From Acidimicrobiaceae bacterium (lineage in GTDB: Bacteria > Actinomycetota > Acidimicrobiia > Acidimicrobiales > UBA8592), in the NCBI GenBank assembly GCA_024641655.1, contig JAHECR010000020.1, positions 1 through 63,598 on the forward strand: a stretch of DNA of 63,598 bases, written 5' to 3'. Within the stretch, counting starts at the first letter, position 1. Every line of letters starts with the position of its first letter. The translations under genes and the position numbers were made by a program. The notes below the pieces were generated by a model that had not been told where the DNA came from, did not search any database, and saw only the letters and a program-made list of their open reading frames with translations. This document shows, in pieces, positions 36,096 through 45,251 of this stretch.

Positions 36096-37067
36096 ATGGA
36101 GACACGCATGATCGGTTCGCTCGAGTCGTCGGTGGTGGGGCTCGGGTGCAACCAGTTCGGCACCAAAGGATGCGACGAGACAACCAGCATCCGGGTGATC
36201 CACGAGGCGATCGACGCAGGGATCACCCACTTCGACACCGCCGACGAATACGGGATGAACTACTTCGATCCCTCCGACCCCGCCGGTTGGGGCGGCTCCG
36301 AGGAGATCCTCGGCAAGGCGTTGCTCGATCGTCGCGACCAGGTGGTGCTCGCGTCGAAGTGCGGCGCCCACCCGCACCTGGACGACACCCGAGGCGGCAA
36401 CAGCGCCCGCTGGGTCCGCCAGGCCATCGAGGACAGCCTCCAACGCCTCCGGACCGACCACATCGACCTCTACCAGATCCACTTTCCCGACCATTCGGTG
36501 CCCATCGACGAGACGCTCGGCGCACTCGACGAACTCGTCGCGGCGGGCAAGGTCCGAGAAGTCGGCTGCTGCAACTTCTCAGCCGAGCAGATCGACGAGG
36601 CGGCCAGCGTCGGCGACCACCGGCGTTTCGTCAGCCTCCAGAGCGCGCTCAACCTGTTCAAGCGCGACGCCCTCGCCGACACGATCCCAGCGTGCGAACG
36701 CAACGACATGGCGTTCATCCCGTACTACCCCCTCGCAAGCGGGATGCTCACCGGCAAGTACCGCCGTGATTCGATCCCCGAGAGCGGAACCCGCCTGACC
36801 GACCAGGTCGACGACGCAGCGCGTGACCGGCTCTTCTCTGATCGAGCGTTCACCCGCCTCGAAGCCCTCGAAGCATGGGCAGCCGACCACGGCCACACGA
36901 TCCTCGAGCTCGCCTTCGCCTGGCTCCTCGCCCAGCCGACGGTTGCCACCGTGATCGCCGGTGCCGCGAAGCCCGGTCAGCCGACCTCCAATGCGGCCGC
37001 TGCCGGCTGGACGCTCACCCCAGCGCAGGCAATCGAGGTCACCGAGGTTGTCGCCAATGCCGTCTGA
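36096..37067 (+). CDS. Aldo/keto reductase
   Basis: 323 residues from ATG 36096. Complete AKR barrel: H-F-D-T-A-D-E-Y-G near 46-54 (catalytic Asp and Tyr), L-A-S-K-C near 85-89 (catalytic Lys), I-D-L-Y-Q-I-H near 124-130 (catalytic His), and late T-V-I-A-G-A (NADPH site). It reduces carbonyls with NADPH. Compare the broken AKR at 26466-26924. Its end overlaps the next gene's start by 11 nt. Confidence 0.92.
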   Translation: METRMIGSLESSVVGLGCNQFGTKGCDETTSIRVIHEAIDAGITHFDTADEYGMNYFDPSDPAGWGGSEEILGKALLDRRDQVVLASKCGAHPHLDDTRGGNSARWVRQAIEDSLQRLRTDHIDLYQIHFPDHSVPIDETLGALDELVAAGKVREVGCCNFSAEQIDEAASVGDHRRFVSLQSALNLFKRDALADTIPACERNDMAFIPYYPLASGMLTGKYRRDSIPESGTRLTDQVDDAARDRLFSDRAFTRLEALEAWAADHGHTILELAFAWLLAQPTVATVIAGAAKPGQPTSNAAAAGWTLTPAQAIEVTEVVANAV

Positions 37068-37503
37068 ACCCGAACTCCCCGCCCCGGTCGACCGCAAGGC
37101 GCGCGACGAGGCCATCGTGGCCGACTACCGCGCCAACGGTGGGGTGCCCGCTGCGGGCAGCCCGCAGCTGGTCGTCCTCCACACGGTGGGCGCGAGGACC
37201 GCGACCGTGCACGTCAAGCCCGTCTGCGTGATCGCCGACGGTGACGACCTGATCGTGGCCGCCACCATGGGTGGCAATCCAGCGCATCCGCAGTGGTACC
37301 GCAACGTGGTCGCGCATCCCGAGTTGACGGTCGAATACCGCGGCGACACTTTCCGCGTACGGGCCACCACCGAACCGAACGGTCTCGTGCGTGACCGCCT
37401 CTTCGCCGAGATGGACGCGGTGATACCCGGCATCCACGCCTACCAGGACCGTTGTCGCGAAACCCGGCAGATCCCGATCGTGCGGTTGAACCGCATCGAC
37501 TGA
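37057..37503 (+). CDS. Deazaflavin (F420)-dependent nitroreductase-family protein
   Basis: 148 residues. Split-beta-barrel of the Ddn type: V-V-L-H-T-V-G-A-R-T near 39-48, V-K-P-V-C near 53-57, and G-G-N-P-A-H-P-Q-W-Y-R-N near 72-83 (the latter typical of F420-binding members). Uses F420H2 or acts as an F420-binding protein; the substrate is unknown. F420 use fits an actinobacterial host. The ATG at 37057 overlaps the preceding AKR gene, so coupled translation is likely. Confidence 0.87.
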   Translation: MPSEPELPAPVDRKARDEAIVADYRANGGVPAAGSPQLVVLHTVGARTATVHVKPVCVIADGDDLIVAATMGGNPAHPQWYRNVVAHPELTVEYRGDTFRVRATTEPNGLVRDRLFAEMDAVIPGIHAYQDRCRETRQIPIVRLNRID

Positions 37504-37515
37504 GGGCAGCAGGGG

Positions 37516-38322
37516 TCAGCGACCGCGCTCACCCCGCAGGAAGGCGACGATCACGGGGTACGCGTCGGCGTCCTGGAAGAGGAACGTGTGGCCACCTTCG
37601 AAGACGGCGAGGCGGGCCCGGGGCATTGCGTCGACCAGGCACTGCGCGTTTGTCAGCGGAGCGAGCTCGTCGTAGCGCCCCGCGCACACCAACGTCTCGA
37701 TGTCGATCCCGGGAAGGTCGGCAGTGACATCATGACCGGCCCGAGCGAGGAGCTGGCGACGCTGGCCGGCAGCGGTGTGCGGATCGGGCGCGGTCGTGTA
37801 CCGGGCGAGCAGAAGGTCGTAGAACGCCTGCGGGAGGTCCGGGATCGGAGGCGTGGCATCGGGATCCCACCGAGCGTCGAGCAGCCCAAAGCGCACCGGC
37901 AGCGCCTCGACTGGATCGAGGTCGTCGAGCTCGTGCAGCGGGTACGAGGCCACTGCCCCTCCCGGAGAGGTGCAGCAGAGCACGAGTCGGTCGATCAGCC
38001 TCGGGTGCCGAACTGCCAGGTTCAACGCGACCATTCCGCCGAAGCTCGTCCCCATGACATGGCAACGGCTCCACCCTTGCGCCTCGATGAGGGATGCGGC
38101 GTCGTCGGCATAGTCCGCCATCGTGTACGGACCGTCGGGTTTCGAGGTCTGCCCCAAGCCACGTTGGTCGTAGGACAACGTGCGGAAGTGGGCGTTGAGC
38201 GGCGACCGGTCGACCGGCATCCGCCGGAGATCGCCTCCCGTCCCGCTGATGTTGAGCAGCGGCGGTCCGTCACCGTGGATCTCGTAGTAGAGCTCGAGGT
38301 CACGAACCTGTGTGAATGCCAT
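37516..38322 (-). CDS. Alpha/beta hydrolase
   Basis: 268 residues from ATG 38322 with GGAGACA upstream. Elbow G-T-S-F-G-G near 91-96 with Ser as nucleophile, Asp in the late C-A-G-R-Y-D-E-L strand, and the C-terminal G-G-H-T-F with His. It has the size and order of small lactone or ester hydrolases, such as 3-oxoadipate enol-lactonase-like proteins. Cytosolic. Convergent with the F420-type gene with a 12-nt gap. Confidence 0.88.
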   Translation of the reverse strand: MAFTQVRDLELYYEIHGDGPPLLNISGTGGDLRRMPVDRSPLNAHFRTLSYDQRGLGQTSKPDGPYTMADYADDAASLIEAQGWSRCHVMGTSFGGMVALNLAVRHPRLIDRLVLCCTSPGGAVASYPLHELDDLDPVEALPVRFGLLDARWDPDATPPIPDLPQAFYDLLLARYTTAPDPHTAAGQRRQLLARAGHDVTADLPGIDIETLVCAGRYDELAPLTNAQCLVDAMPRARLAVFEGGHTFLFQDADAYPVIVAFLRGERGR

Positions 38323-38416
38323 GCCTGTCTCCTTCGAGGCGGGATCGGACCTGGCCGACACCGGCCCGTGGTGCCCCATGCTGGCACCACGCGGCGACCC
38401 ACGCCCGGGCGCGCGA

Positions 38417-39598
38417 TCAGGTCGCGATCGCCGCTCGCCGCTCGAGACCGGGGAGCCGTCTCGCCATGACGACGAACACCATGACGAGTGACGCGAGCGG
38501 ATAGACCGCGGCCGCGATGAACATGGTTCGGTAGTCGAAAGCGGAGGCCATGGCGCCGTTGACGACCGGAGCCAGCCCGATGGTGAGATCGAGGAACAGG
38601 GTGAACGTCGCCAGGGCGGCGGTGCGGTCGCGGTCGCTCACGTTGGTGGTGGCCGCGGCGGCGAGCGCCGGGAACAGCAGGGCCGAACCGGCCCCGATGC
38701 CCACGGCACCGAGATAGAGGCCCAGCACCGTGTGCGTCGCGCCGACGGTCACGAGACCGATGGCCGAGAGCACCAGCGCAAGCGCGGCACCGCGGACCGG
38801 CCCGAGCCGATCGGGCAGGGACCCCCCAAAGGCCCGAATGGCGATCACCGTCAGCGACAACAGCAGGAAGACCGGTGCCACCCCACCCATCTCGAGCTCG
38901 CGCCCATAGAGCGGCACGAACGCGTTGAACCCGATGAACCCGAGGTGACCGACCCCGATCACCAGCCCCGGACCCAGGCCGGCTCCGTGGAAGGCGCGAC
39001 TCGGCGCCGCGTCGAGCACCCGCTCGAAGCGGCCGCGGATCGCGAGGCCTGCGGCCATGCTCGACATCATCCCGAGCGACGCGGTCAGCCAAACCATCCG
39101 GTAACCGGAGTGGTTCAACACGAACTCACCCAGCATGGGACCCATGGCCAGCCCGACCTGGGAACCGACCAGCACGTACGCCGTCGCCTCGCCCCGACGC
39201 TCGGGTGGGGACAGCTCCATCGCCATCGAGGTCGCCGAGACCAGCGACGCCGCCTGACCCATGCCCATGAACATGCGCAGCCCGACCAGCGCCATGACCG
39301 AGTGGGCGGGTATGTGACCGACGAAGCCCACTGCGCCCACGAGCGACCCCGCGACGATGAGCACGCGCGTCCCGTAGCGCGCCGAGAGCCGCCCGAGCGA
39401 TGGACGAACCAGGAGTGCACCGATCGCGCCGGCGCCGACCACCGCCCCCACGACCGTGTTGCCGCGCCCGAGCTCTTCTTTGACGAAGCGCGGCAACACC
39501 GGGGCGACGGTCGCGTTCGCGGCGAAATAGAACAGCGACGCCATGGCCAGAAACGCGAAGTCCCGGCTCAGGATCGGCCCTCTCGGATCTACCCCCAC
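38417..39598 (-). CDS. MFS transporter
   Basis: 393 residues from GTG 39598 with about twelve hydrophobic segments. The loop motif between helices 2 and 3 is G-R-L-S-A-R-Y-G, a variant of MFS motif A. The N-terminus is short before helix 1. Probably a proton-coupled exporter or uptake system; the substrate is unknown. It lies 94 nt from the alpha/beta hydrolase gene on the same strand. Confidence 0.85.
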   Translation of the reverse strand: MGVDPRGPILSRDFAFLAMASLFYFAANATVAPVLPRFVKEELGRGNTVVGAVVGAGAIGALLVRPSLGRLSARYGTRVLIVAGSLVGAVGFVGHIPAHSVMALVGLRMFMGMGQAASLVSATSMAMELSPPERRGEATAYVLVGSQVGLAMGPMLGEFVLNHSGYRMVWLTASLGMMSSMAAGLAIRGRFERVLDAAPSRAFHGAGLGPGLVIGVGHLGFIGFNAFVPLYGRELEMGGVAPVFLLLSLTVIAIRAFGGSLPDRLGPVRGAALALVLSAIGLVTVGATHTVLGLYLGAVGIGAGSALLFPALAAAATTNVSDRDRTAALATFTLFLDLTIGLAPVVNGAMASAFDYRTMFIAAAVYPLASLVMVFVVMARRLPGLERRAAIAT

Positions 39599-39695
39599 TG
39601 CCGCCGCACGCTACGCCTCCGACGGGTGCCGTGCTCGGGGCTCAGGTCGGGCCCGCTCGGGAGGGAGCCTCCGAACGCGCAACCGGGGCGCCGGC

Positions 39696-40232
39696 TCAGT
39701 GTCCGGCAACCGTGAGCGGCCACCGCTTGGGTCGCTGCCGGGCGACGCCGATCGCCGACGTCAGCTCGCCGAGATCAACCACCCGGTCGCCGTGCTTCGA
39801 GCACGTCCCGCGCATGTCGGACGACTCGTCGAGATCGATACATCCGGCGTCATCGGCGCCCACCCACACCCAGCGGTCCCCGCTCACGACGAGGACACGC
39901 CCGCAGACTCGCGTGCACACCGCGTCGCCCCGGGACGGCGACCACCCACACCAGACCTTCACCGCGACGGCGTACTGCGCGAGGTCGGGACCGATCGATC
40001 GAGCCAGCGCCGAGCGCAGCTCGGTGCCTGCGACCTCGGCGAGGTGCGCGTGCGCCCGCTCGAGAGCGTGCTCGGCTGTCCGCAGGCTCCGCTCGGTCTC
40101 CTCGAGCTCGAACTCGTTTGCCTCGCGACGACCGAGCAGCCGCTTCAGCAAGATGTACGCATCATCGGCAGCGAGCCAACGTGTCGCGGCATCCTCGACG
40201 GTATCTTCGGCCTCGCGTCGTCGATCGCTCAC
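39696..40232 (-). CDS. Hypothetical protein with helical N-terminal half
   Basis: 178 residues from GTG 40232. Residues about 30-75 are charged and heptad-like (E-F-E-L-E-E-T-E-R-S), suggesting a coiled-coil hairpin. The C-terminal half has several Cys (near 95, 107, 111, 134, 146) and may form a small beta domain. No recognised family. It lies 65 nt downstream of CpaF on the same strand, which may place it in that operon. Not a pilin or TadB/C protein. Confidence 0.55.
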   Translation of the reverse strand: MSDRRREAEDTVEDAATRWLAADDAYILLKRLLGRREANEFELEETERSLRTAEHALERAHAHLAEVAGTELRSALARSIGPDLAQYAVAVKVWCGWSPSRGDAVCTRVCGRVLVVSGDRWVWVGADDAGCIDLDESSDMRGTCSKHGDRVVDLGELTSAIGVARQRPKRWPLTVAGH

Positions 40233-40297
40233 GCCATCGCAGCCAGTCCGTTCGCGTTCGGTACCCCACGGATGCTAGCGCGCGCCGGGGCGCGGGA

Positions 40298-41662
40298 TCA
40301 CCTACTGAACAGCTCTCCAGGGAGCGGGTAACCTGCCGCCTCCAGCTGTGCGCTGAAAGAGGGCCGGATCCCGGTGGGCTCCAGCCCCCCGCGGAATCTG
40401 CCGGTTTCGGGGTCACGGCCCGCGTCCCAGGCGAACTTGTAGATGTCGTTCATCTGTACGACATCTCCTTCCATGCCGGCGATCTCGCAGATCTGCACGA
40501 CGCGACGGGTGCCGTCGGCGAGGCGGCTCAGCTGGACGACGATGTCGACCGCGGACGCGATCTGCTCGCGCACCGCGCGGTGGGGTAGCTCCATGCCCGC
40601 CATGAGGATCATCGTCTCCATGCGGGCAATGGCATCACGCGGGCTGTTCGCGTGCAGGGTGGTGAGCGAGCCTTCGTGGCCGGTGTTCATGGCCTGGAGC
40701 ATGTCGAATGTCTCGGCGCCCCGGCACTCGCCGACGAGGATCCGGTCAGGTCGCATACGGAGGGCATTGATCAACAGGTCGCGGGTCGTTGCCGCTCCCA
40801 ATCCCTCGATGTTCGCCGCGCGTTGCTCCATGCGCACGACATGGGCCTGCTGCAGCTGGAGCTCTGCGGTGTCCTCGATGGTGATGATCCGCTCGCCTTC
40901 GGGGATGAACGACGACAGCACGTTGAGCAACGTGGTCTTGCCCGACCCCGTACCGCCCGAAACCACCACGCTCGCGCGTCCGGCGACCGCGGCTTCCAGC
41001 ACCATGGCGGCGGCCTCGCTGAGGGTGCCCCCGGCGATCAGGTCCTCGATGCCGAGCCGCGTGGTGGAGAACTTGCGAATCGTCAGCGTCGGGGAATCGA
41101 TGGTGAGCGGGGGGAGCACCGCGTTGACCCGTGATCCGTCGGGCAACCGCGCGTCGACCATCGGCTTGGACTCATCGATGCGGCGGCCGACGCCGGTCAC
41201 GATCCGTTCGATGATCGCCCGCACGTGAGCCTCGGAGTGAAACGTCAGGTTCGTACGCTCGAGTCGACCGTTGCGCTCGACGTAGACCTCGTCGGGCTTG
41301 TTGACCATGATCTCGGTGACTTCGGGATCGTCGAGAAGCGGCTGGATCGGACCGAGACCCAGCAGGTTGTCCGCCACTGCGTCGACCACCTCGCGCCGCT
41401 CCTCGGCACTCAGGAGCCGCTCGGCGTTGGCGATGATCACATCGAGCTCGGCGTTCACCTCGCGGCGGAGATCAGCGCTCGTGAAACCGCGCGAGGCGAG
41501 CGTGCCGCCGAGGCGTTCGAAGAGCACGGCCTGGGCACGCTGTTTGAGATCGCCGAGCGGATCGGCGACGGCAACCCGTTCCGGTTGCGCCGATGGGAGG
41601 CGCGCAGGCCTCGGTCGATCAGCTTCGGGAACCTCGCGCCCCAGTCGTTCGCTGAGCTTCAT
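40298..41662 (-). CDS. CpaF/TadA-type secretion ATPase
   Basis: 454 residues from ATG 41662. Type II/IV secretion ATPase: the Walker A G-G-T-G-S-G-K-T-T near 232-240, aspartate-box I-I-T-I-E-D near 260, L-R-M-R-P-D-R-I-L-V-G-E (Walker B) near 297-308, and H-x-box T-G-H-E-G-S near 319-324. It powers tight-adherence pili or related systems by ATP hydrolysis as a hexamer. A long open frame continues upstream to 42943, but that part is out of frame with real protein there. The start overlaps the CpaE stop by 4 nt (ATGA). Confidence 0.92.
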   Translation of the reverse strand: MKLSERLGREVPEADRPRPARLPSAQPERVAVADPLGDLKQRAQAVLFERLGGTLASRGFTSADLRREVNAELDVIIANAERLLSAEERREVVDAVADNLLGLGPIQPLLDDPEVTEIMVNKPDEVYVERNGRLERTNLTFHSEAHVRAIIERIVTGVGRRIDESKPMVDARLPDGSRVNAVLPPLTIDSPTLTIRKFSTTRLGIEDLIAGGTLSEAAAMVLEAAVAGRASVVVSGGTGSGKTTLLNVLSSFIPEGERIITIEDTAELQLQQAHVVRMEQRAANIEGLGAATTRDLLINALRMRPDRILVGECRGAETFDMLQAMNTGHEGSLTTLHANSPRDAIARMETMILMAGMELPHRAVREQIASAVDIVVQLSRLADGTRRVVQICEIAGMEGDVVQMNDIYKFAWDAGRDPETGRFRGGLEPTGIRPSFSAQLEAAGYPLPGELFSR

Positions 41663-42777
41663 GACCGGTGCGCCGATTCGTCGACGAACCGGCCGAGGAG
41701 CTGCTCGATCGGGCGGCGGGCGATCTTTCCGGCGTCGAGCAGCGACTGCCCACGGTTGACCGCCAAGGGGATCATCCGGGTGCTCGGGATCTCGACGTCG
41801 ACTCGCCATTTCATCAGGGACTCGATCTCTGCCCGGCTGATGTCGACTCGGGCGTTCGCGCGGTTCAGGACGAAATGGCGGTCGGGCTCCCCGAGATCGA
41901 TCAGCTCGAGGATGTCGAGGAGCTTGCGGGTGCCCTTGACGGCGAAGATGTCGGTGGTCGACACGATCACGAGGTCCGTTGCCTGATCGAGCGCAGCGAG
42001 GGTGAACTCGTCGAGGCCGGCGGCGGTGTCGATGACAACATCGTCCACCTCGGTTGCGATCAGCTCGACGAGGCGGGTGGCGACTTCCGGCGTCAGGCTG
42101 TCGGCGGCCGCCGGATCGAGGGGTGCGCACAACGCGAACACGCCGCTGGGGTGCTGCGCCAGGGTGGTCTTCAACCCGGTCATGTTCCCCATGCGAAGAG
42201 AGGCGTCGACGATGTCGAACTCGGGCGTCAGGTTGAGGGCGGTCGCGACGTCGCCGAACTGGAGGTCGAGGTCGACGATTGCCACCGACCTCGAGCTGCG
42301 ACGCGCGAGACCCATGGCCAGGTTCGTCGCGATCGTGGTCTTGCCGGCCCCGCCCTTGGGTGAGAGGACGACGATGACGCGGCCGGTGTCGGGACCTGGA
42401 CCCGTCGCAGAGGGCAGGGTTGCGGCACGACGACCAGAGGCCTCCACGACCTGCTGGAGGCTGGTGACCATTTCGGTGGCCGAGATGTTCGGCGCCCACA
42501 CATCGCGGGCACCAGCGAGCATCGCCTTGCGAAACAGCTTTGGGTCGGCCTGGCTCACCAGGACGACACTGGTGGTGGGCGAGGTCTCCTCGATGGTTTG
42601 CGCGGCGCGCAGCGCGTCGTCGATCGAGAAACTGTTCCCGATGATGATCGCGTCGAGGCCCCCGGCGAACCCTGACTCGTCGTCGAGCTGACAGGGCACC
42701 AGCGTCATCGTCGCGTCGAGCGCCCGTTCGACCCGACCGCTGAACTTGGAGTCGGCGCCCGTGATTCCGATCTTCAT
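41659..42777 (-). CDS. CpaE/TadZ-like MinD-superfamily ATPase
   Basis: 372 residues. An N-terminal receiver-like domain without a clear phospho-Asp (about 1-115) precedes a ParA/MinD ATPase: deviant Walker A S-P-K-G-G-A-G-K-T-T near 138-147, then V-D-L-D-L-Q-F-G-D near 168. CpaE/TadZ proteins place the Tad pilus machine at the pole. It is translationally coupled to CpaF by a 4-nt overlap. No TadB, TadC, RcpA or pilin gene lies in the window. Confidence 0.9.
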   Translation of the reverse strand: MKIGITGADSKFSGRVERALDATMTLVPCQLDDESGFAGGLDAIIIGNSFSIDDALRAAQTIEETSPTTSVVLVSQADPKLFRKAMLAGARDVWAPNISATEMVTSLQQVVEASGRRAATLPSATGPGPDTGRVIVVLSPKGGAGKTTIATNLAMGLARRSSRSVAIVDLDLQFGDVATALNLTPEFDIVDASLRMGNMTGLKTTLAQHPSGVFALCAPLDPAAADSLTPEVATRLVELIATEVDDVVIDTAAGLDEFTLAALDQATDLVIVSTTDIFAVKGTRKLLDILELIDLGEPDRHFVLNRANARVDISRAEIESLMKWRVDVEIPSTRMIPLAVNRGQSLLDAGKIARRPIEQLLGRFVDESAHRS

Positions 42778-42896
42778 GGACTTCCCTTTCGCCGCGTCCG
42801 CACGCGGCCCGGAGTCCTATCGACGCCTTGTTAGGGAAGTTGAACATTCCGGCAAACACCGCAACGGGCGGACCCGACCTGTGCAAGTCTGACGCC

Positions 42897-43553
42897 ATGA
42901 GGCAGGGTCTCGTGTTCGACTTCGACGGTGTCGTGCTCGACACCGAGACGCCGCTCTTCGAGGCCTGGCGGCTCGCCTACCGCCACTTCGGTGTCGAACC
43001 GATCGGGCTCGCCGAATGGTGCGAATCCCTGGGCCGCGCCGACGACGACCCGCTGGTGCTCGACCCCGTGGCCCGACTCCGGCGGGCGGCGGGTGTCGAC
43101 GAAGCCGAGGTCCACCGGGTGCGGCGCTCGTTCAGCGCTGATCTGTTCGCGCAGATGGAGCTGGGAGCGGGCGTCGCGTCACTGCTCGACCAGGCCGATG
43201 CGATGGGGATCGGCATCGCCATTGCCTCGAGCTCGGAGATCGACTGGATCGAACGCCACCTCGGACCACGTGGCTTGCTCGACCGGTTCGAGGTGATCTC
43301 CTGCGCCGGTGGCGGCGTCCCCGGCAAGCCCGACCCCACGGTCTACGAGCGGGCGTGTGCCGCGCTCGACGCCGATCCGCGTGCCTGCCTGGCATTGGAG
43401 GACTCCCCCAACGGGACCTTCGCCGCCAAGGCAGCCGGGTTGCGCTGCATCGCGACGCGTACCCCGATCAACCAGGACCTCGACTTGAGCCACGCCGACC
43501 GGGTCGTCGACAGCCTCGAAGCGGTGCGACTCGTCGAGTGGTTCTCCGCGTGA
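42897..43553 (+). CDS. HAD-superfamily hydrolase, beta-phosphoglucomutase-like
   Basis: 218 residues from ATG 42897. HAD motifs: I D-F-D-G-V-V-L-D-T-E (about 8-17, nucleophile and acid Asp), II S-S-S near 111-113, III Lys in G-K-P-D-P, and IV L-E-D-S-P-N-G near 167-173. Cap type C1. Substrate is a phosphorylated small molecule; phosphoglycolate phosphatase or beta-phosphoglucomutase-like assignment is possible but not firm. Divergent to CpaE across 119 nt. It precedes the XRE-MurA gene. Confidence 0.88.
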   Translation: MRQGLVFDFDGVVLDTETPLFEAWRLAYRHFGVEPIGLAEWCESLGRADDDPLVLDPVARLRRAAGVDEAEVHRVRRSFSADLFAQMELGAGVASLLDQADAMGIGIAIASSSEIDWIERHLGPRGLLDRFEVISCAGGGVPGKPDPTVYERACAALDADPRACLALEDSPNGTFAAKAAGLRCIATRTPINQDLDLSHADRVVDSLEAVRLVEWFSA

Positions 43554-43654
43554 GGCGCCGCGTCGGTTGCGGCTGATCCAACCTCCGCCTCGATGGCGCC
43601 CACGACGGATTCCTTCTCGACGACCGCGGTGGGCCGCGAGGCCCTGGCACTCAT

Positions 43655-43677
43655 ATCTCATATATGAGATGATCTCA
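43655..43677. promoter_or_regulatory. Nested palindromic operator before the XRE-MurA gene
   Basis: ATCTCATATATGAGAT (43655-43670) is a perfect 16-bp palindrome. It overlaps a second perfect palindrome TGAGAT-G-ATCTCA (43665-43677), giving half-sites at 43655, 43665 and 43672. The start codon is at 43680. The AT-rich block may also hold the -10 box, leaving no room for a Shine-Dalgarno sequence, so a leaderless transcript is possible. Self-regulation by the XRE domain is an inference. Confidence 0.65.
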
Positions 43678-43679
43678 CG

Positions 43680-45206
43680 ATGTCGGGAAGCTCTTTGGAA
43701 CGCATCGGTTCTCTCGTCCGCGACGCCCGACGTCACCGCGGCTGGACCCAGGCCGAGTTGGCCGAAGCCCTCGGCACCAGTCAGAGCGCGGTGAACCGCA
43801 TCGAGCGGGGTGGCCAGAACGTGAGCGTCGCCATGCTGGCCCGAATCGGCGATGTGCTCGACACCGGCATCGTCACTCTCGGCCACGGCCAGCCGACCCA
43901 CCTGCGCGTCGCGGGCGGACGACCGTTGCACGGCTCCATCGACGTGCGCACGAGCAAGAATGCCTCCGTCGCGCTGCTGTGCGCCGCGCTCCTCAATCAG
44001 GGCACCACCGTGTTGCGCAACCTGGCGCGAATCGAAGAGGTGCACCGCATCGTCGAGGTCCTCCGCAGCATCGGCGTCGAGGTCACCTGGGATGCCGGCG
44101 GCACCGATGTCACGATCGAGCCCCCCGAGCGCCTCGCGCTCGAGGGGCTCGATGCCGACGCGGCGCGCCGCACCAGGAGTGTGCTGTTGCTCCTCGGCCC
44201 GCTGCTGCACCGGGAGCGCACCTTCTCCCTGCCCTACGCGGGCGGATGCGACCTCGGCCGCCGGACCGTCGAACCCCACTTGTCGGCGCTCGCGAGTTTC
44301 GGCCTGGCGATAACCGCCACAGAGGGCGCGTACCACGCCGTGGCCAATCCTTCGTGCCCGACCCGACCCATCGTGTTGACCGAGCGCGGCGACACGGTCA
44401 CCGAGAACGCGATCATGGCCGCAGCCTGCATCGACGGCACGACCGTGATCCGCAACGCGAGCGCGAACTACATGGTGCAGGATCTCTGCTGGTTCCTCAC
44501 GCGTCTCGGGGTCACGATCGCCGGGATCGGCTCCACCACGTTGACAATCACCGGCAAGCCGCTGATTTCCATGGACGTCGACTTCGCCCCTTCGGAGGAC
44601 CCGATCGAGGCAATGAGCCTGATCACCGCCGCCGTGCTGACCGAGTCGGAGCTGACCATCCGTCGAGCCCCGATCGAGTTCCTGGAGATCGAGCTCGCCG
44701 TGTTGGAGGCCATGGGGCTCGACCACGACCGCAGCGACGAATACGTCGCCGCCAACGGCCACACCCGGCTGGCCGATGTCACCGTGAAACCCAGTGCACT
44801 CGTGGCTCACCGGGACAAGATCCACCCGATGCCCTTCCCCGGCCTCAACATCGACAACGTCCCGTTCTTCGCCGCGATCGGAGCAACCGCCACGGGTACC
44901 ACGCTGATCCACGACTGGGTGTACGAGAACCGCTCGATCCATCTCACCGAGCTACGGCGATTGGGCGCCGACGTCAACCTCCTCGACCCCCACCGCCTCC
45001 AGGTGACGGGACCCACCAGGTGGTCCGCGGCAGAGGTGGGTTGCCCACCGGCGCTTCGTCCCGCGGTCGTCATCTTGCTGGCCATGCTCGCGGCGCCCGG
45101 GACCTCCTACCTGCGCAACGTCTACGTGATCGACCGCGGCTACGACAGCCTCGCCACGCGCCTCACCCGACTCGGCGCCCACATCGAGACCTACCGCGAC
45201 ATCTGA
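43680..45206 (+). CDS. XRE helix-turn-helix fused to MurA-like UDP-GlcNAc enolpyruvyl transferase
   Basis: 508 residues. Residues 1-65 form an XRE/lambda-repressor HTH (T-Q-A-E-L-A-E-A-L-G-T-S-Q-S-A-V near 23-38). From about 75 the protein is a full-length MurA/EPT fold. The catalytic residues are kept: Lys93 in S-K-N-A, Cys190 in G-G-C-D-L-G-R-R (the MurA Cys115 equivalent), Asp392 in N-I-D-N (the Asp305 equivalent), and Arg486 in D-R-G-Y-D, exactly 22 residues from the C-terminus as in E. coli MurA. It should add enolpyruvate from PEP to UDP-GlcNAc, or a related step. It could be a second MurA with its own repressor. Start ATG 43680 abuts the operator. Confidence 0.88.
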   Translation: MSGSSLERIGSLVRDARRHRGWTQAELAEALGTSQSAVNRIERGGQNVSVAMLARIGDVLDTGIVTLGHGQPTHLRVAGGRPLHGSIDVRTSKNASVALLCAALLNQGTTVLRNLARIEEVHRIVEVLRSIGVEVTWDAGGTDVTIEPPERLALEGLDADAARRTRSVLLLLGPLLHRERTFSLPYAGGCDLGRRTVEPHLSALASFGLAITATEGAYHAVANPSCPTRPIVLTERGDTVTENAIMAAACIDGTTVIRNASANYMVQDLCWFLTRLGVTIAGIGSTTLTITGKPLISMDVDFAPSEDPIEAMSLITAAVLTESELTIRRAPIEFLEIELAVLEAMGLDHDRSDEYVAANGHTRLADVTVKPSALVAHRDKIHPMPFPGLNIDNVPFFAAIGATATGTTLIHDWVYENRSIHLTELRRLGADVNLLDPHRLQVTGPTRWSAAEVGCPPALRPAVVILLAMLAAPGTSYLRNVYVIDRGYDSLATRLTRLGAHIETYRDI

Positions 45207-45251
45207 CCTCGCCGGCGGCACGCAGCGCCATCATGGAACACTGTCGGTGGA

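Noticed and set aside
41663..42943. A single 881-codon protein combining CpaF with a long Arg-rich N-terminal part.
   Set aside because: The upstream part is the antisense-frame shadow of the CpaE gene on the same strand in another frame. CpaF starts at ATG 41662 with a 4-nt overlap.
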